Below are positions 1 through 6,344 of a stretch of 10,697 nt of DNA, one piece after another (within the stretch, counting starts at the first letter, position 1; every line of letters begins with the position of its first letter). The notes under the pieces were generated by a model. The model worked only from the letters and a program-made list of their open reading frames with translations. It was not told where the DNA came from and searched no databases. A program made the translations under genes and the position numbers. Location: NCBI GenBank assembly GCA_035541995.1, contig DATKMG010000335.1, positions 1-10,697 on the forward strand. Direction: 5' to 3'. Source of the DNA: DATKMG01 sp035541995 (GTDB taxonomy: Bacteria > Acidobacteriota > Terriglobia > Versatilivoradales > Versatilivoraceae).

Positions 1-516
1 AGTCAGGTAGGGGTTGCTTTTCCAGTAGGATCCCAGATTGCCATCGGTCAAGCGGGACCAACCGTTGCCGTCGCCCAGAGTGGCGCCGCGATGGGGGAGC
101 GGATAGGCCCACGAATGGCGGATCTGCTCGCTGGTTGGCTCCGCGCTGCCTGTGAAATATCCTTCCTGCCTGGCCGCATTGCTCCAGGTGCCGCGCGGGT
201 TCCAATGCCAGGCTTCAATCATCAATTCGGTGTTCTGGCGATAGGTCACCGTTTGCCAACCCGCGCCCAGAAGTTCCTTGAGGACGGGGTTGGTCAACAT
301 CCTTTCTGTGTGCTTCTCGTTTTCCTCCCTTGTGTTGCCACCGCCTAACCGGTCAATCGCTCCACCGAGTGCCCGAAAAGGACTGAATGAATTCACAACA
401 TGCGACGGAGCCGCATCCACCACGATATTTTGTGCCCCTGCCCTCCGCGCCAGCCCAAATAACACGCTTATTCCAAGACCGACAGCAAGTACTCGCCATG
501 CCATGCCTGTTGACAT
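1..516 (-). CDS. Secreted discoidin (F5/8 type C) domain protein, 3' part missing
   Basis: The first 172 residues of a larger exported protein are visible; the reading frame is open through the left edge, so the C-terminus lies outside the window. The start is fixed by AAGGAGG (522-528) five bases before the ATG at 516. Residues 1-28 form a Sec-type signal peptide (basic start, hydrophobic LAVGLGISVLFGLA, probable cleavage after AGA). The mature part opens with a motif of the kind that begins glycosidase-like TIM barrels (SFSPFRALGGAIDRLGGGN, about 43-61), then an aromatic stretch (EAWHWNPRGTW, 101-111). Residues about 146-172, with RLTDGNLGSYWKSNPYLT, resemble the start of a discoidin/F5-8C carbohydrate-binding domain, where LTDG and the Trp are typical. 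Likely role: binding or attack of extracellular polysaccharide. The catalytic family cannot be settled from this fragment. Confidence 0.8.
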   Translation of the reverse strand, partial: MSTGMAWRVLAVGLGISVLFGLARRAGAQNIVVDAAPSHVVNSFSPFRALGGAIDRLGGGNTREENEKHTERMLTNPVLKELLGAGWQTVTYRQNTELMIEAWHWNPRGTWSNAARQEGYFTGSAEPTSEQIRHSWAYPLPHRGATLGDGNGWSRLTDGNLGSYWKSNPYLT

Positions 517-612
517 TATTGCCTCCTTGACAATAACCGTTACCTCGCGGACCAACAATTTCAGCCTGGTTGTCCGGGTAGAAATCTCACTTTACGAAGG
601 ATGAAGCGCAGA

Positions 613-625
613 AGAGGTGACCTCT
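613..625. promoter_or_regulatory. Perfect 13-base palindrome, possible operator
   Basis: AGAGGT-G-ACCTCT is a perfect inverted repeat with a single central base, overlapped on its right by a second palindrome, CTCTAGAG (622-629). It lies about 100 bases upstream of the discoidin-domain gene start, in the 214-base gap behind the YjbQ gene, and just downstream of the possible -10 element. The position fits an operator, but no regulator family can be named. A separate short hairpin, CGAAG-TTT-CTTCG (665-677), lies further upstream. Confidence 0.25.
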
Positions 626-653
626 AGAGTTGTCATTGTCCTGGCATGAGTCG

Positions 654-662
654 ATAGTAGCA
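654..662 (-). promoter_or_regulatory. Possible extended -10 promoter for the discoidin-domain gene
   Basis: Read on the minus strand, TGCTACTAT matches the extended -10 pattern TG-n-TATAAT with one mismatch. The hexamer at the usual -35 distance (CTACTC) is poor, which is tolerated in extended -10 promoters. It would give a leader of roughly 130 bases before the ATG at 516. This is a weak inference from a short match. Confidence 0.2.
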
Positions 663-730
663 TCCGAAGTTTCTTCGAGTAGACAAGGGAACTGACTTCA
701 ATGAGTCCAAGCGCACGACACCCCCACTAC

Positions 731-1150
731 TTATTCTCCTATGATCTTTACTAAGACCCGCTTCCTTCTCCCTCCGTCGAACTCCCCATAGAAGATCTGT
801 TCCCAAGGACCAAAATCGAGTCGCCCTTCGGTTACTGCCACTACTACTTCACGCCCCATTACCTGCCTCTTCAGATGTGCGTCCGCATTGTCCTCCCCGG
901 TATCATTGTGGCGGTACTGTTTGACCGGTTCGTGTGGGGCTAATCTTTCAAGCCATTTATCGTAATCGTTGTGAAGACCGCTCTCGTCATCGTTAATGAA
1001 AACGGATGCAGTTATGTGCATAGCGTTTACAAGGACGAATCCTTCCTTGATGCGGCTTTCATTAAGGCACTGTTGTACCTGGGAAGTAATGTTAACAAAG
1101 GCGCGACGAGAAGGGACATTGAACCAGAGTTCTTTACGGTAGCTTTTCAT
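731..1150 (-). CDS. yjbQ: YjbQ / UPF0047 family protein
   Basis: This 139-residue protein matches the full length of the YjbQ/UPF0047 family, a small trimeric beta-fold protein. It is often labelled secondary thiamine-phosphate synthase because E. coli YjbQ has weak activity of that kind; its physiological role is not settled. Visible family marks are HITASVFINDDE (45-56), GEDNADAHLKRQ (85-96, with the invariant Asn and His of the proposed active site) and the C-terminal LDFGPWEQIFYGEFDG (111-126). No signal peptide is present, so it should be cytoplasmic. The start is supported by GAGG (1158-1161) seven bases before the ATG. It appears to stand alone: the downstream gene on the same strand is 214 bases away with its own ribosome site, and nothing coding is seen for 1.2 kb upstream. 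Confidence 0.93.
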   Translation of the reverse strand: MKSYRKELWFNVPSRRAFVNITSQVQQCLNESRIKEGFVLVNAMHITASVFINDDESGLHNDYDKWLERLAPHEPVKQYRHNDTGEDNADAHLKRQVMGREVVVAVTEGRLDFGPWEQIFYGEFDGGRRKRVLVKIIGE

Positions 1151-1208
1151 AAGAATGCCTCGAGACCGATTTCGGTCACCATGATTGATGAAAATGGCGG
1201 ATTGGTTC

Positions 1209-1261
1209 GGAGTTCAACCTTTAAGTTGTCCTTGCTTCAGGTATGCTAAAGCATGAACTCC
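1209..1261. repeat. 8-base inverted repeat with inner hairpin
   Basis: GGAGTTCA (1209-1216) pairs perfectly with TGAACTCC (1254-1261). Inside it lies a small hairpin, ATGCT-AA-AGCAT (1243-1254), which overlaps the right arm by one base, and a 4-base pairing ACCT/AGGT (1217-1220 and 1239-1242). It sits 38 bases left of the larger palindromic element and may belong to the same repeat unit. It is too short to be convincing alone. Confidence 0.35.
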
Positions 1262-1299
1262 AAACTCAGTTTCATAGCTTTTCAAGTTCACCGCCGCGG

Positions 1300-1380
1300 A
1301 TGAAAATACTGGAGGTCCCCGCTTCGTCGGGGCCGCGGTCGCGACGTAGCGCGACCCTCCACCAAAAACCGCATTTTCAT
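1300..1380. repeat. Nested palindromic element predicted to fold as a branched structure
   Basis: An outer 8-base stem, ATGAAAAT (1300-1307) with ATTTTCAT (1373-1380), encloses a second stem, TGGAGG (1310-1315) with CCTCCA (1356-1361). That stem encloses two side-by-side hairpins: CCCCG-CTTCGT-CGGGG (1317-1332) and GGTCGCG-ACGTAG-CGCGACC (1337-1356). All stems are perfect, though base 1356 is claimed by both the second stem and the second hairpin. The result is a multi-branch fold in DNA or RNA. This architecture is seen in dispersed REP-like elements and in structured RNAs; copy number in the genome is unknown from one window. No coding role is evident. Confidence 0.6.
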
Positions 1381-1578
1381 AAAAGGGACTATCTCCACAC
1401 ATCGGAGGTGGCAAGGACCAAGTCAAGTTGCGCTGTCGAACAATGATTTGGAGAACCATGTGGTCATGATGCTCGATCGGATTGACCTGCTAGCTTACAC
1501 CCGTGCCTCTTGTGACTCAAATTGGCTTCCTTCATCGGGTGCAATCAAAAGTGACGGACAGAGGAACAGCATCGAAAG

Positions 1579-1712
1579 CCTGGCCTGAAAGGCCAGCATA
1601 ATCCAGCCCAGCGGCTAGCGGGTGACGGCGGTCACCTGGGCTTCAGGCCACCGCGCAGCTCTGGGTACAAGTGCCCCCTAGGACGCCCCCAGCCCTGAAA
1701 GGGGCGAAAGAG
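1579..1712 (+). repeat. Repeat module, left copy of an inverted pair
   Basis: It begins with the hairpin CTGGCCT-GAA-AGGCCAG (1580-1596), followed by AGCCCAG (1605-1611) paired with CTGGGCT (1636-1642) around an inner hairpin GGTGAC-GGCG-GTCACC (1621-1636), then TGCCCCCTAGGA (1672-1683) and a GC-rich end with CTGAAAGGGGCG (1695-1706). The same landmarks recur in the same order on the opposite strand at 1791-1910. TTCAGGCCA (1642-1650) can also pair with TGGCCTGAA (1581-1589), so two alternative folds exist. It is probably a non-coding dispersed repeat. Confidence 0.6.
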
Positions 1713-1790
1713 AGATCTTGAGCCTCCAGGTTCTTGCGCTCACAGACCACCCTCTTCCTCCTCAACATTGGATTGATGGGGTCCGGTTTC

Positions 1791-1910
1791 CTATTCCGCT
1801 CCTTCAGAGCTCGGCGTATTTCCTGGGGGGCATTGACCCAGGGCGACGCTCGGGACAAAAGTCCCTTCGCTGGCCCTGGGCTCCACTATCTTGGCCTTTC
1901 AGGCCAAGGG
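1791..1910 (-). repeat. Repeat module, right copy of an inverted pair
   Basis: Read on the minus strand it begins with a hairpin containing the same 15 bases as the left copy, TGGCCTGAAAGGCCA (1892-1906, inside the 8-base stem 1890-1908), then AGCCCAG (1876-1882). This leads into a long hairpin: CCCAGGGC (1837-1844) with GCCCTGGG (1873-1880), capped by GGGAC-AAAA-GTCCC (1852-1865). Then come TGCCCCCCAGGA (1821-1832) and CTGAAGGAGCGG (1795-1806). Inner hairpin sequences differ between copies while the pairing is kept, which suggests that structure rather than sequence is under constraint. The copies are separated by about 78 bases. Confidence 0.6.
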
Positions 1911-2213
1911 GTTGCCAGGTCACCAAGAAACCCTGAACCGGCATCTCTGTTGTACGTCACTATTGATTGCACCCTCCTTCATCTTCTTGATCCCTTATTT
2001 CTTCAATTCTTCAATCTTTTTCGGATTGAAATCGAAATCAATAATGATATTTGACTTCAGATCCGGAACAAGTTCTATTATTACAAGCAGATGAGGGCAA
2101 GTTACAGGCAGTAAACTGCAGAAAGACAGTATGTGATGATTTTTTTATAGCATTTTTCATGTTCTTCCGGTATTATGGCTTTCGCAATCTTAATCGGTTT
2201 TTGTGATCTCAGT

Positions 2214-2248
2214 AAAGGCCGCAGAATCCATGATTCGCGGCCTTTTTT
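2214..2248 (+). terminator. Strong Rho-independent terminator with no gene in front of it
   Basis: AAAGGCCGC (2214-2222) pairs with GCGGCCTTT (2237-2245). The stem continues, after one bulged A, as GAATC-CAT-GATTC (2224-2236), and the hairpin is followed by a T run reaching 2248. The T run is on the plus strand, so it stops rightward transcription. There is no plus-strand gene for over a kilobase upstream. It must therefore end a non-coding transcript, or act as an attenuator in the leader of the cold-shock gene that starts 112 bases later. Confidence 0.8.
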
Positions 2249-2359
2249 ACTTTGTAGCCAGGAACCAGCAAACTGCCTTTAAGTTGTTCTTCCTGAAAAG
2301 CAAGGGCGGGTCAGAAACAGGTTGGATCTGCAAATTCAAAAAAAACAAAGGAAGACAAC

Positions 2360-2563
2360 ATGAAAGAACAAGGAACAGTCAAGTGGTTCAATGATGCCAA
2401 GGGATTTGGGTTCATTCAACGCGACGGTGGGGAAGACGTTTTTGTCCATCATTCAGCGATCCAGGAGGCTGGTTTCAAATCTCTCAGTGAAGGCCAGCGG
2501 GTAGAACTCACTGTCACGAGCGGACCGAAGGGTCTGCAGGCTTCAGATGTAGTGAAGATCTAA
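2360..2563 (+). CDS. csp: Cold-shock protein, CspA family
   Basis: This 67-residue protein is a complete single cold-shock domain, the usual length of bacterial CspA-family RNA chaperones, which bind single-stranded RNA and DNA and melt secondary structure in mRNA. Both nucleic-acid-binding motifs are present: RNP1 KGFGFI (14-19) and RNP2 VFVHHS (27-32), after the typical opening GTVKWFND. The start is supported by AAAGGAAG (2347-2354) five bases before the ATG. It is monocistronic, closed by a terminator at 2587-2620. The leader is A-rich just before the ribosome site and has a strong hairpin-terminator further upstream, which may matter for regulation because csp genes are often controlled through leader structure. 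The exact paralogue (A, B, C and so on) cannot be assigned. Confidence 0.96.
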   Translation: MKEQGTVKWFNDAKGFGFIQRDGGEDVFVHHSAIQEAGFKSLSEGQRVELTVTSGPKGLQASDVVKI

Positions 2564-2586
2564 CGCAGCATTCCCACTGCTTGCCG

Positions 2587-2620
2587 GAGCACGGAGTCTG
2601 ATCCGTGCTCTGTTCTTTTT
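2587..2620 (+). terminator. Rho-independent terminator of the cold-shock gene
   Basis: A perfect 9-base stem, GAGCACGGA (2587-2595) with TCCGTGCTC (2602-2610), loop GTCTGA, is followed by TGTTCTTTTT. It begins 23 bases after the csp stop codon and closes that gene as a single-gene transcript. Confidence 0.88.
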
Positions 2621-2941
2621 CCAGGTAAATTCCCCCTCACAATTATACTCAGACCCCTGATTGATAGTATGGGCTAATTCAATCATCTGTCTGAGGCGTA
2701 TTGACTCGATCCACGCCTGTTTGCCCGAATATTCACGGATCCCGATAAATGGCGGTTGCGGACTCGATCATATCAGAAAACAACACCCGCCGCGCAGCTC
2801 CCCCCGAGGCTTAATGGAGAATATCGTCGCTCTCAGAAACTGATTCAGATTCTGGCTGCTACCTCGTGACCCTTCACATGGCATTTCAGTCCGAGGTTTC
2901 GATGTTCTCCCTTTGTGCGTAACTTTTCAGTAAGTCTTCAA

Positions 2942-2971
2942 TTGCTTGATCTATCAACCAATCAGGATAAT
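2942..2971 (+). promoter_or_regulatory. Possible sigma70-type promoter for the gene at 3140
   Basis: TTGCTT (2942-2947) and GATAAT (2966-2971) are separated by 18 bases, each with a fair match to the sigma70 consensus. Transcription would begin near 2978, giving a leader of about 160 bases. Housekeeping promoters in this phylum are poorly defined, so this is only a candidate. Confidence 0.3.
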
Positions 2972-3126
2972 ACTCAATCAGGGAAAGTATAGCAGTCCCT
3001 CATGAAGGGCATCACAAAACCACGCACCAAGGCGCTCCCTTTTTGATTGCGGATTTTGAATCATCATTTTCGGGTTTCCCAGACTCTTTCCCGTACCTTT
3101 GTTCCGACAAGAGTCAAACTGGTCAC

Positions 3127-3132
3127 AAGGAG
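3127..3132 (+). promoter_or_regulatory. Ribosome binding site that fixes the start at 3140
   Basis: AAGGAG lies seven bases before the ATG at 3140. An in-frame ATG at 3047 has no comparable site and would place 31 non-signal residues before the twin-arginine motif, so the 3140 start is preferred. Confidence 0.8.
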
Positions 3133-3139
3133 CCTCATT

Positions 3140-4051
3140 ATGAAACGCATTTCTTCCCGTCGGAAATTTCTGACAGCCACAGGTGCAGGGGCCCTTGGGA
3201 CGGTGCTGGCCCATCCGTCGCGCTCGATTGGGTCCTCCCAGACACAGGAAAGTCCCCAAGCTAATCCTCCGATTCTGGCTGAATTACCTACCGTCCAATT
3301 GGGCAAACACAAGATCAGTCGTTTAATTATCGGGGGAAATCCGTTCAGCTTCATTCCCCATGCGGAACCCTTGCTGTACTCCAGCCGCCTTTTCAGGCAG
3401 TACTTCACCCATGAAAAAGTAGTCGAGATCTTGTCTCTGGGTGTCCACCACGGCATCAACACTTTTCTGGGTAGGATAGATGAAAATGTTCTGGGTTTTC
3501 TAAAGCTCTACGAGAAGACAAATGGATCTCGCATGCCCTGGATTGCCCAAACTTCTGCCAAACCGCAGCAGGGGGCCACTAAGAAGGACATCGAGAAGAA
3601 CATTGGGGTCGCTGCTGACAACGGGGCCATTGGCTGCTACATCCAGGGAGAATCAGCCGACTATTTTGTTGCCCAAAAGAATTTGCGGGATTTAGCCGAT
3701 CATGTTTCGCTGATTCGGCGATTGGGGATGCTTGTCGGGATTGGTGCGCATCAGAATGAGACCATTGAGCAAGTCCAGAAAGAGGGAATTCTCCCGGACT
3801 TTTACATGAAAACGCTCAATCGCGCCGGATATTATGCAGCTAATCCAGACCGCACTCCCGAAATCATGGCCAGGGCTAAAATCCCCTGGATCGCATTCAA
3901 AACCCTCGCAGCAGGGCGCATTGAACCGGAGGAAGGCTTCAGATACGCCTTGAAGGCAGGCGCTTATTGCTTATGCGTCGGCATGTTCGACTTTCAGGTG
4001 GAGGATAATGCCCGGCTGGCCAGGCGACTGATGTCTAAATGGGCCGTTTGA
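3140..4051 (+). CDS. Tat-exported aldo/keto-reductase-like TIM-barrel protein of unknown function
   Basis: The 303-residue protein begins with a clear twin-arginine signal (SRRKFLTATGAGALG, 6-20), so it should be folded in the cytoplasm and exported. The body has TIM-barrel features near the aldo/keto reductases: VQLGKHKISRLIIGGNPFS (52-70), WIAQTSAKP (134-142), GIGAHQNE (200-207), DFYMKT (220-225), FKTLAAGRI (253-261) and VGMFD (280-284). The aldo/keto reductase catalytic Asp and Tyr are not in their usual context (GINTFLGRIDENVLG replaces the GINFFDTAxxYG type) and the active-site His is missing (GCYIQGES). It is thus either a divergent enzyme or a non-oxidoreductase. I recall similar proteins annotated as hypothetical in Acidobacteriota and Planctomycetota. 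It stands alone on its strand, convergent with the hydrolase that ends at 4185. Substrate unknown; sugar or sugar-derived compounds are a guess from context. Confidence 0.85.
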   Translation: MKRISSRRKFLTATGAGALGTVLAHPSRSIGSSQTQESPQANPPILAELPTVQLGKHKISRLIIGGNPFSFIPHAEPLLYSSRLFRQYFTHEKVVEILSLGVHHGINTFLGRIDENVLGFLKLYEKTNGSRMPWIAQTSAKPQQGATKKDIEKNIGVAADNGAIGCYIQGESADYFVAQKNLRDLADHVSLIRRLGMLVGIGAHQNETIEQVQKEGILPDFYMKTLNRAGYYAANPDRTPEIMARAKIPWIAFKTLAAGRIEPEEGFRYALKAGAYCLCVGMFDFQVEDNARLARRLMSKWAV

Positions 4052-4184
4052 AAGAGGTTCACCTTGCGGCACCAAGCGCCGGGGCAAAACGGTCGATGAA
4101 AAAAAACTAGAAAGCTGGGTTTATGGGTGTCCTGGCAATGGGCGTAGACTTGTTTGGAGCCGCGAGGCAGAAGTGCCGCCGAGT

Positions 4185-6344
4185 TTACCGAAGAAAACTG
4201 CTCAGCGTTTCTGCCAGAGATCGACCGGGAGTTGAATGGGTGACCATCAAGTTATCCGGTACACCCGATTCCAAGTAGGACCGACGCACCACCTCCAATC
4301 CCTTTTTCAGGGGGTCAGCGCTTGCTGGCTGATGCAATTGGTCGAAGATATCGACCAACGCCAGCTTGCGCGGAGCCAAAGCGGCTGCCAGGTCGGGAAG
4401 GTCATAGGCCGTCAGGATGTTACCGATCAGGCTTCCTGGATCCAGGTGGTAGAAACGACTCATGACCACCGATTCCAAGGAAACAAGGGGCTCCACCAGG
4501 GTGATCTGCTTGAGGGATTCTTCGAATACCGCTGCGTGTAGCAACGGAATGCACATCTCGCCCCGTGCCAGTGCAGACACAGAGTTCGGGTTGATCTCCT
4601 CCCTCGACTTCAAGAACTGAAGACAGCGGATGATGTCGGCTGCGCGTATCCCGGCAATGGGTCTTCCAACCTGAACCCCCAGAAATGCGGTGGACTCAGT
4701 TACCTGGCCTAATTCGCCCGTCCCCGAAAGGTCCGGAGCAAGAACAGAAAAACCGAGCTTTACCAGATGCTCCATCTCTCCCCCAGGTTGGGCCGATGCG
4801 GCCTTTCCTTGCGGGTGAAGGTAAATCAATGCCGGGTGGGGATTCTTCCCCTCCGGGACAAAGAGAAGCACTGGCAATACACTTGTATCTCCTTGAGTCA
4901 AGGCATACAGTTCTACCTGATAACCCGCTCGGGGATAGCGGCCACGAAAGATCACTCCGGGAGGATCAGTCGGTTTCACATATCCGGAGAGTTCACGCGC
5001 CGCTTCTTTCACTCGGGGCAAATGGGTTGGCAAATCACGTCGAGATTCCTCCAGGCGATCAATAAGGTTACCGGCAGCTGACCGATTCAAAGTAAAGACG
5101 GTCTCACCGCCCATTGAGTCGCTCACCTGGCCCGTCGAAGTTACTGTCAATTCCTCTGGACGAAGAATCTGTACCTCATCATCTGTTGGACTTCCGGGAT
5201 TATTCAGGTATTTCTGAAAGAAGCCGTAAATAGCTTCGCGTGTCTTCTTAGTATACCCATGACCATGATCATCTTCGATCATGGTCAGACTCTCCTCCGC
5301 GCCCAGGGCCCGAAAAGCACTTTTCGCCTCCATAAAGGTTTCCCGCGCCCCTTGAATGCTGAAGAAATCGCGAGTCGTTGAGACAACCAGTGTTGGACGC
5401 GGTGCGCGGACCTCGAGCAAATCCGCATGGTCGATTCCATGCCGCAGTCCGCCATTGAAATTTTGCTCTGCATCCTGAGGGCCGATCGATTCCAGCAACC
5501 TCTGGTAACTGGTGATATAACAAGTTGGCGCCGCGGCCAGGACACGCTCATCAAACGCAGCAATGTAACTTGTTTGGGTCCCACCCCCGGAGATTCCGGT
5601 AACTCCGATTCTTGCGGCGTCGACCTCTGGACGAGAGACCAGATAGTCGATTGCCCGGATCCCGTCCCAGGTGAAGTAATGGGCAGCTGAACCGCCGGAA
5701 AGAAAACACTGATTGCCGAGATATGAATGCTCAGTGGTCGGCCCGCCCACGAGAGAGCGCCTTTGCGCGGAATCATAGTACTGCAACCGCTCTCCTTGGC
5801 CGATTGGATCCATGGCAAAAACTACGAAACCTTTCTTCACCAGATTCAGAAGAAGTTGCTGGTAGCCAGGAGCACGGAACGCGATATCCGTGTGCCCAAG
5901 AACGTCCAGGATTGCCGGTGATTTACCCTTGCGGGCCTCCGGGATGAAAAGACATCCGGTGACATAAAACTTCGGCCGGGATTCAAAGATGATCTTCTCG
6001 ACTAGATAGTCCTCTTTCCGCAGACTTCCAAGAACCCGGGCGTTTAGTGGTGTCTTTGGGGGGAAGGGACTGATGACTTCATCAAGTACCTTTCTCACCC
6101 GGATCTGGCGGGCTTTCCAATCCCCGACGGACCTGAGCTCTCCGATCTCAGCCCTTCGCTTTTCCAGGAGTTGGAACGCCACAGAATTCAATTGACGTTG
6201 GAGCTGGTTCTTGGCGTCAGACCAGCGGTTCCAGCCTTCCAGAACGGAGAGGTCTTCGGACTGGATCTGCGCCTTTGCCATCTGCCATGGCCATGCAATC
6301 GATAGGAAGAGAACTGTGACGAGCAGTCGTCTTTGACTTTGCAT
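4185..6344 (-). CDS. Secreted two-domain alpha/beta hydrolase, acetylxylan-esterase-like
   Basis: The 719-residue protein starts with a Sec signal peptide (LLVTVLFLSIAWPWQMAKA, cleavage probably after residue 25). The start is fixed by GGGAGG (6351-6356) six bases before the ATG. The first domain (about 90-385) is an alpha/beta hydrolase of the kind annotated as acetylxylan esterase or dipeptidyl aminopeptidase-like: MDPIGQGE (178-185), nucleophile elbow GISGGG with Ser252, likely acid Asp336 (STTRDFF) and likely His in DDHGHGY (370 or 372). A second hydrolase-like domain (about 460-719) repeats the strand order (PALIYLHPQGK, LAPDLSGTGELG), but its elbow reads ALARGEMC (591-598) with no serine, so it is probably inactive. 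Expected role: removal of esters from plant or microbial polysaccharide in the periplasm or outside. A peptidase function is possible but less likely in this neighbourhood. Confidence 0.87.
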   Translation of the reverse strand: MQSQRRLLVTVLFLSIAWPWQMAKAQIQSEDLSVLEGWNRWSDAKNQLQRQLNSVAFQLLEKRRAEIGELRSVGDWKARQIRVRKVLDEVISPFPPKTPLNARVLGSLRKEDYLVEKIIFESRPKFYVTGCLFIPEARKGKSPAILDVLGHTDIAFRAPGYQQLLLNLVKKGFVVFAMDPIGQGERLQYYDSAQRRSLVGGPTTEHSYLGNQCFLSGGSAAHYFTWDGIRAIDYLVSRPEVDAARIGVTGISGGGTQTSYIAAFDERVLAAAPTCYITSYQRLLESIGPQDAEQNFNGGLRHGIDHADLLEVRAPRPTLVVSTTRDFFSIQGARETFMEAKSAFRALGAEESLTMIEDDHGHGYTKKTREAIYGFFQKYLNNPGSPTDDEVQILRPEELTVTSTGQVSDSMGGETVFTLNRSAAGNLIDRLEESRRDLPTHLPRVKEAARELSGYVKPTDPPGVIFRGRYPRAGYQVELYALTQGDTSVLPVLLFVPEGKNPHPALIYLHPQGKAASAQPGGEMEHLVKLGFSVLAPDLSGTGELGQVTESTAFLGVQVGRPIAGIRAADIIRCLQFLKSREEINPNSVSALARGEMCIPLLHAAVFEESLKQITLVEPLVSLESVVMSRFYHLDPGSLIGNILTAYDLPDLAAALAPRKLALVDIFDQLHQPASADPLKKGLEVVRRSYLESGVPDNLMVTHSTPGRSLAETLSSFLR

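Larger units (their letters stand above)
1151..2359. other. 1.2 kb gene-free region carrying repeats and an orphan terminator
   Basis: No open frame here has a plausible start, ribosome site and protein-like composition; the short frames present run through palindromes and change character between strands. The stretch holds an 8-base inverted repeat (1209-1261), a nested palindromic element (1300-1380), two inverted repeat modules (1579-1712 and 1791-1910), an AT-rich segment (about 1980-2160) and a terminator (2214-2248). The last 110 bases serve as the leader of the cold-shock gene. Confidence 0.7.
2621..3139. other. Intergenic region between csp and the Tat-exported TIM-barrel gene
   Basis: No supported gene. 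A 37-codon open stretch on the minus strand (2886-2999) has a protein-like composition but no start codon and no homologue that I recognise. The right part is the likely leader and promoter area of the gene at 3140. Confidence 0.5.

Noticed and set aside
91..604. Plus-strand open frames opposite the start of the discoidin-domain gene
   Set aside because: They mirror a minus-strand gene with a good ribosome site, signal peptide and domain motifs; their own translations have no protein-like pattern.
1214..1459. Short open frames on both strands across the nested palindrome
   Set aside because: They are low-complexity translations of hairpin DNA without a ribosome site. I have a vague memory of similar spurious hypothetical proteins, which fits a dispersed repeat, but this was not checked.
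1643..2094. Several open frames of 67-106 codons across the inverted repeat pair
   Set aside because: They run through repeat stems, change frame and strand freely, and show no domain, signal or plausible start.
1995..2142. Minus-strand stretch ending in IDFDFNPKKIEELKK, protein-like in composition
   Set aside because: No start codon or ribosome site precedes it and an in-frame stop lies just upstream. It may be a relic of a gene tail, but the evidence is too thin to annotate.
2886..2999. Minus-strand 37-codon open stretch containing IEYYPDWLIDQAIEDLLKSY
   Set aside because: It has no ATG, is bounded by stops, and resembles no family I recognise. A decayed gene or chance cannot be told apart.
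3047..3139. Longer N-terminus for the Tat-exported TIM-barrel protein
   Set aside because: There is no ribosome site before 3047, and the added residues would bury the twin-arginine motif; the 3140 start has a good AAGGAG.
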